In this document: piece by piece, positions 63,407-64,000 of the stretch
How positions within the stretch are numbered: position 1 is the stretch's first letter
Layout of the letters: each line of letters starts with the position of its first letter
Assembly (NCBI GenBank): GCA_038025085.1
Contig: CM076141.1
Coordinates: forward strand, 23,746,501-23,810,500
Source: Tetragonia tetragonoides
Taxonomy: Eukaryota > Streptophyta > Magnoliopsida > Caryophyllales > Aizoaceae
Length of the DNA stretch: 64,000 nt
Reading direction: 5' to 3'
Program-made: the position numbers and the translations under genes
Notes under the pieces: generated by a model
What the model saw: the letters and a program-made list of their open reading frames with translations, nothing else
Database searches by the model: none
What the model was told of the DNA's origin: nothing

Positions 63407-64000
63407 ACGGGTAAATTCATTCAAAAGCTTGAGTTGAAACTTGTTTGTACTTGTAAACATCCTAGGTGTAGTTTCACACTCAAATGAATGCAAACAAAGT
63501 ATTTGGACGCTTTCTCTTAATATACAACACAAAAGAACTCAAATCTCTTTCACCCTCCTCGTATGAGCTTTTAAAACGCGTAAATGTATTCAAAAGCTTG
63601 AGTTTAAGCTTGTTTGTAACTGCAAACATCCTAGGTGTAGTTTCACACTCAAATGAATGCAAACAAAGTATTTGGATGCTTTCTCTCAATATACAACACA
63701 AAAGAACTCAAATCTCTTTCACCCTAATCGTATGAGCTTTTAAAACGTGTAAATACATTCAAAAGCTTGAGTTGAAGCTTGTTTGTACTTGTAAACATCC
63801 TAGGTGTAGTTTCACACTCAAATGAATGCAAACAAAGTATTTGGATGCTTTCTCTTGATATACAACACAAAAGAACTCAAATCTCTTTCACCCTACTCGT
63901 ATGAGCTTTTAAAACGTGTAAATACATTTAAAAGCTTGAGTTGAAGCTTGTTTGTACTTGTAAACATCCTAGGTGTAGTTTCACACTCAAATGAATGCAA
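63407..64000 (+). repeat. HOR block 58: partial A2'-I-b0-B, cut by the window end
   Basis: 594 bp: A2' (agaactc), I, b0 (cttgatata) and the first half of B. The array continues beyond the window. Confidence 0.9.

Larger units (their letters stand above)
1..64000 (+). repeat. Satellite DNA array, 168/169-bp monomer, about 379 tandem copies
   Basis: The whole window is one head-to-tail array. The markers acgNgtaaat, aagcttgagttgaagctt, catcctagg, caaatgaatgcaaacaaag and caacacaaaagaac recur every 168 or 169 bases in the same order and orientation from start to end. I counted 376 monomers up to base 63406 plus about 3.5 more. Seen directly: no unique DNA, no inversion, no inserted element. Known: monomers of about 150-180 bp organised in higher-order repeats are characteristic of centromeric satellites in many plants and animals. 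Inferred: this is centromeric or pericentromeric satellite of a eukaryote. The family is not one I recognise (not alpha satellite, not Arabidopsis CEN178/180), so the name and species stay open. Confidence 0.98.

Noticed and set aside
1..64000. CRISPR array
   Set aside because: The regular spacing is of whole 169-bp repeats with no unique spacers; a CRISPR array has short repeats of about 25-40 bp separated by unrelated sequences.
1..64000. Human alpha satellite or Arabidopsis CEN178/180
   Set aside because: Period and HOR layout are similar, but the monomer text does not match what I know of either family.
1..64000. TATA-like and AT-rich motifs (taatatac, ttttaaaa) as promoters
   Set aside because: They occur in every monomer; nothing distinguishes a start site and there is no gene to drive.
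1..64000. Telomere or subtelomere repeats
   Set aside because: No TTTAGGG or TTAGGG tandem tract is present.
1..64000. tRNA or rRNA genes within the repeat
   Set aside because: I found no cloverleaf with a T-loop GTTCRA consensus and no rRNA-like stretch; every base fits the satellite monomer.

Overview
This window is satellite DNA from end to end. A tandem unit of 168 or 169 bp, always in the same orientation, repeats about 379 times from the first base to the last. I see no unique sequence, no inserted transposon, no RNA gene and no credible protein gene. The unit is AT-rich. The arrangement, with near-nucleosome-sized monomers in multi-monomer higher-order repeats (HORs) that keep strict register, is typical of eukaryotic centromeric or pericentromeric satellite (known examples: primate alpha satellite, many plant centromere satellites). 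I do not recognise the monomer family. A plant or animal chromosome is the likely source; I cannot name the species.

Nomenclature used here. Monomers start at the variable motif acgNgtaaat. A: acgggtaaat head (A2: tttggacgc, usually agaagtc; A1: 'tatacttg' and a B-like tail). I: gtattc head, 'gagtttaag', 'ctgcaaac', tail ctaatcg. b0: acgtgtaaatacattc head, 'cttgatata'. B: acgtgtaaatacattt head, 'ttactata'. C: acgtgtaaatacattc head, 'ttactata', tail ctcgtacgag. D: gaattc head, 'gcatgagatg', tail caatttctat (168 bp). E: 'caacagc', 'ctagctgttg', 'caacgtattt'. F: 'taatttaacacattc', 'catactcaaaagaatg'. G: gaattc head, 'gcatgagttg', tail cctcctcgtatttgc. H: 'aaccctggtgttattt', 'tttgaatattttc', 'gaacccaattt' (168 bp). 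J: b0/C head with 'tttggacgc' and a G tail. L: gcattc head, 'aactg', tail cgtgtttgc. Hd4: H with a 4-bp deletion (aaacatggtg). e1 and E': E relatives with 'ttttaatatcc' and 'gtattcgg' respectively.

Layout. 1-12 kb: 8-mer HORs A1-B-C-D-E-F-G-H (1350 bp) interspersed with 4-, 5-, 6- and 7-mer derivatives. 12-18 kb: a 14-mer block with odd monomers, then mixed blocks. 18-37 kb: a second sub-family rich in L, Hd4, e1 and E', built from several kilobase-scale copies of the same blocks. 37-48 kb: 10-mer-like blocks and their derivatives. 48-56 kb: the least regular part, with the most diverged monomers. 56-64 kb: regular again, with a complete 10-mer A2-I-b0-B-C-D-E-F-G-H at 61719-63406.

The A..H boundaries divide the window into 58 blocks of 2 to 21 monomers. 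Almost all the short blocks can be read as in-register deletions of the 10-mer, with hybrid monomers at the joints, as expected from repeated unequal crossover or gene conversion. Monomer types and block boundaries were read by eye; identity statements are visual comparisons, not computed alignments.
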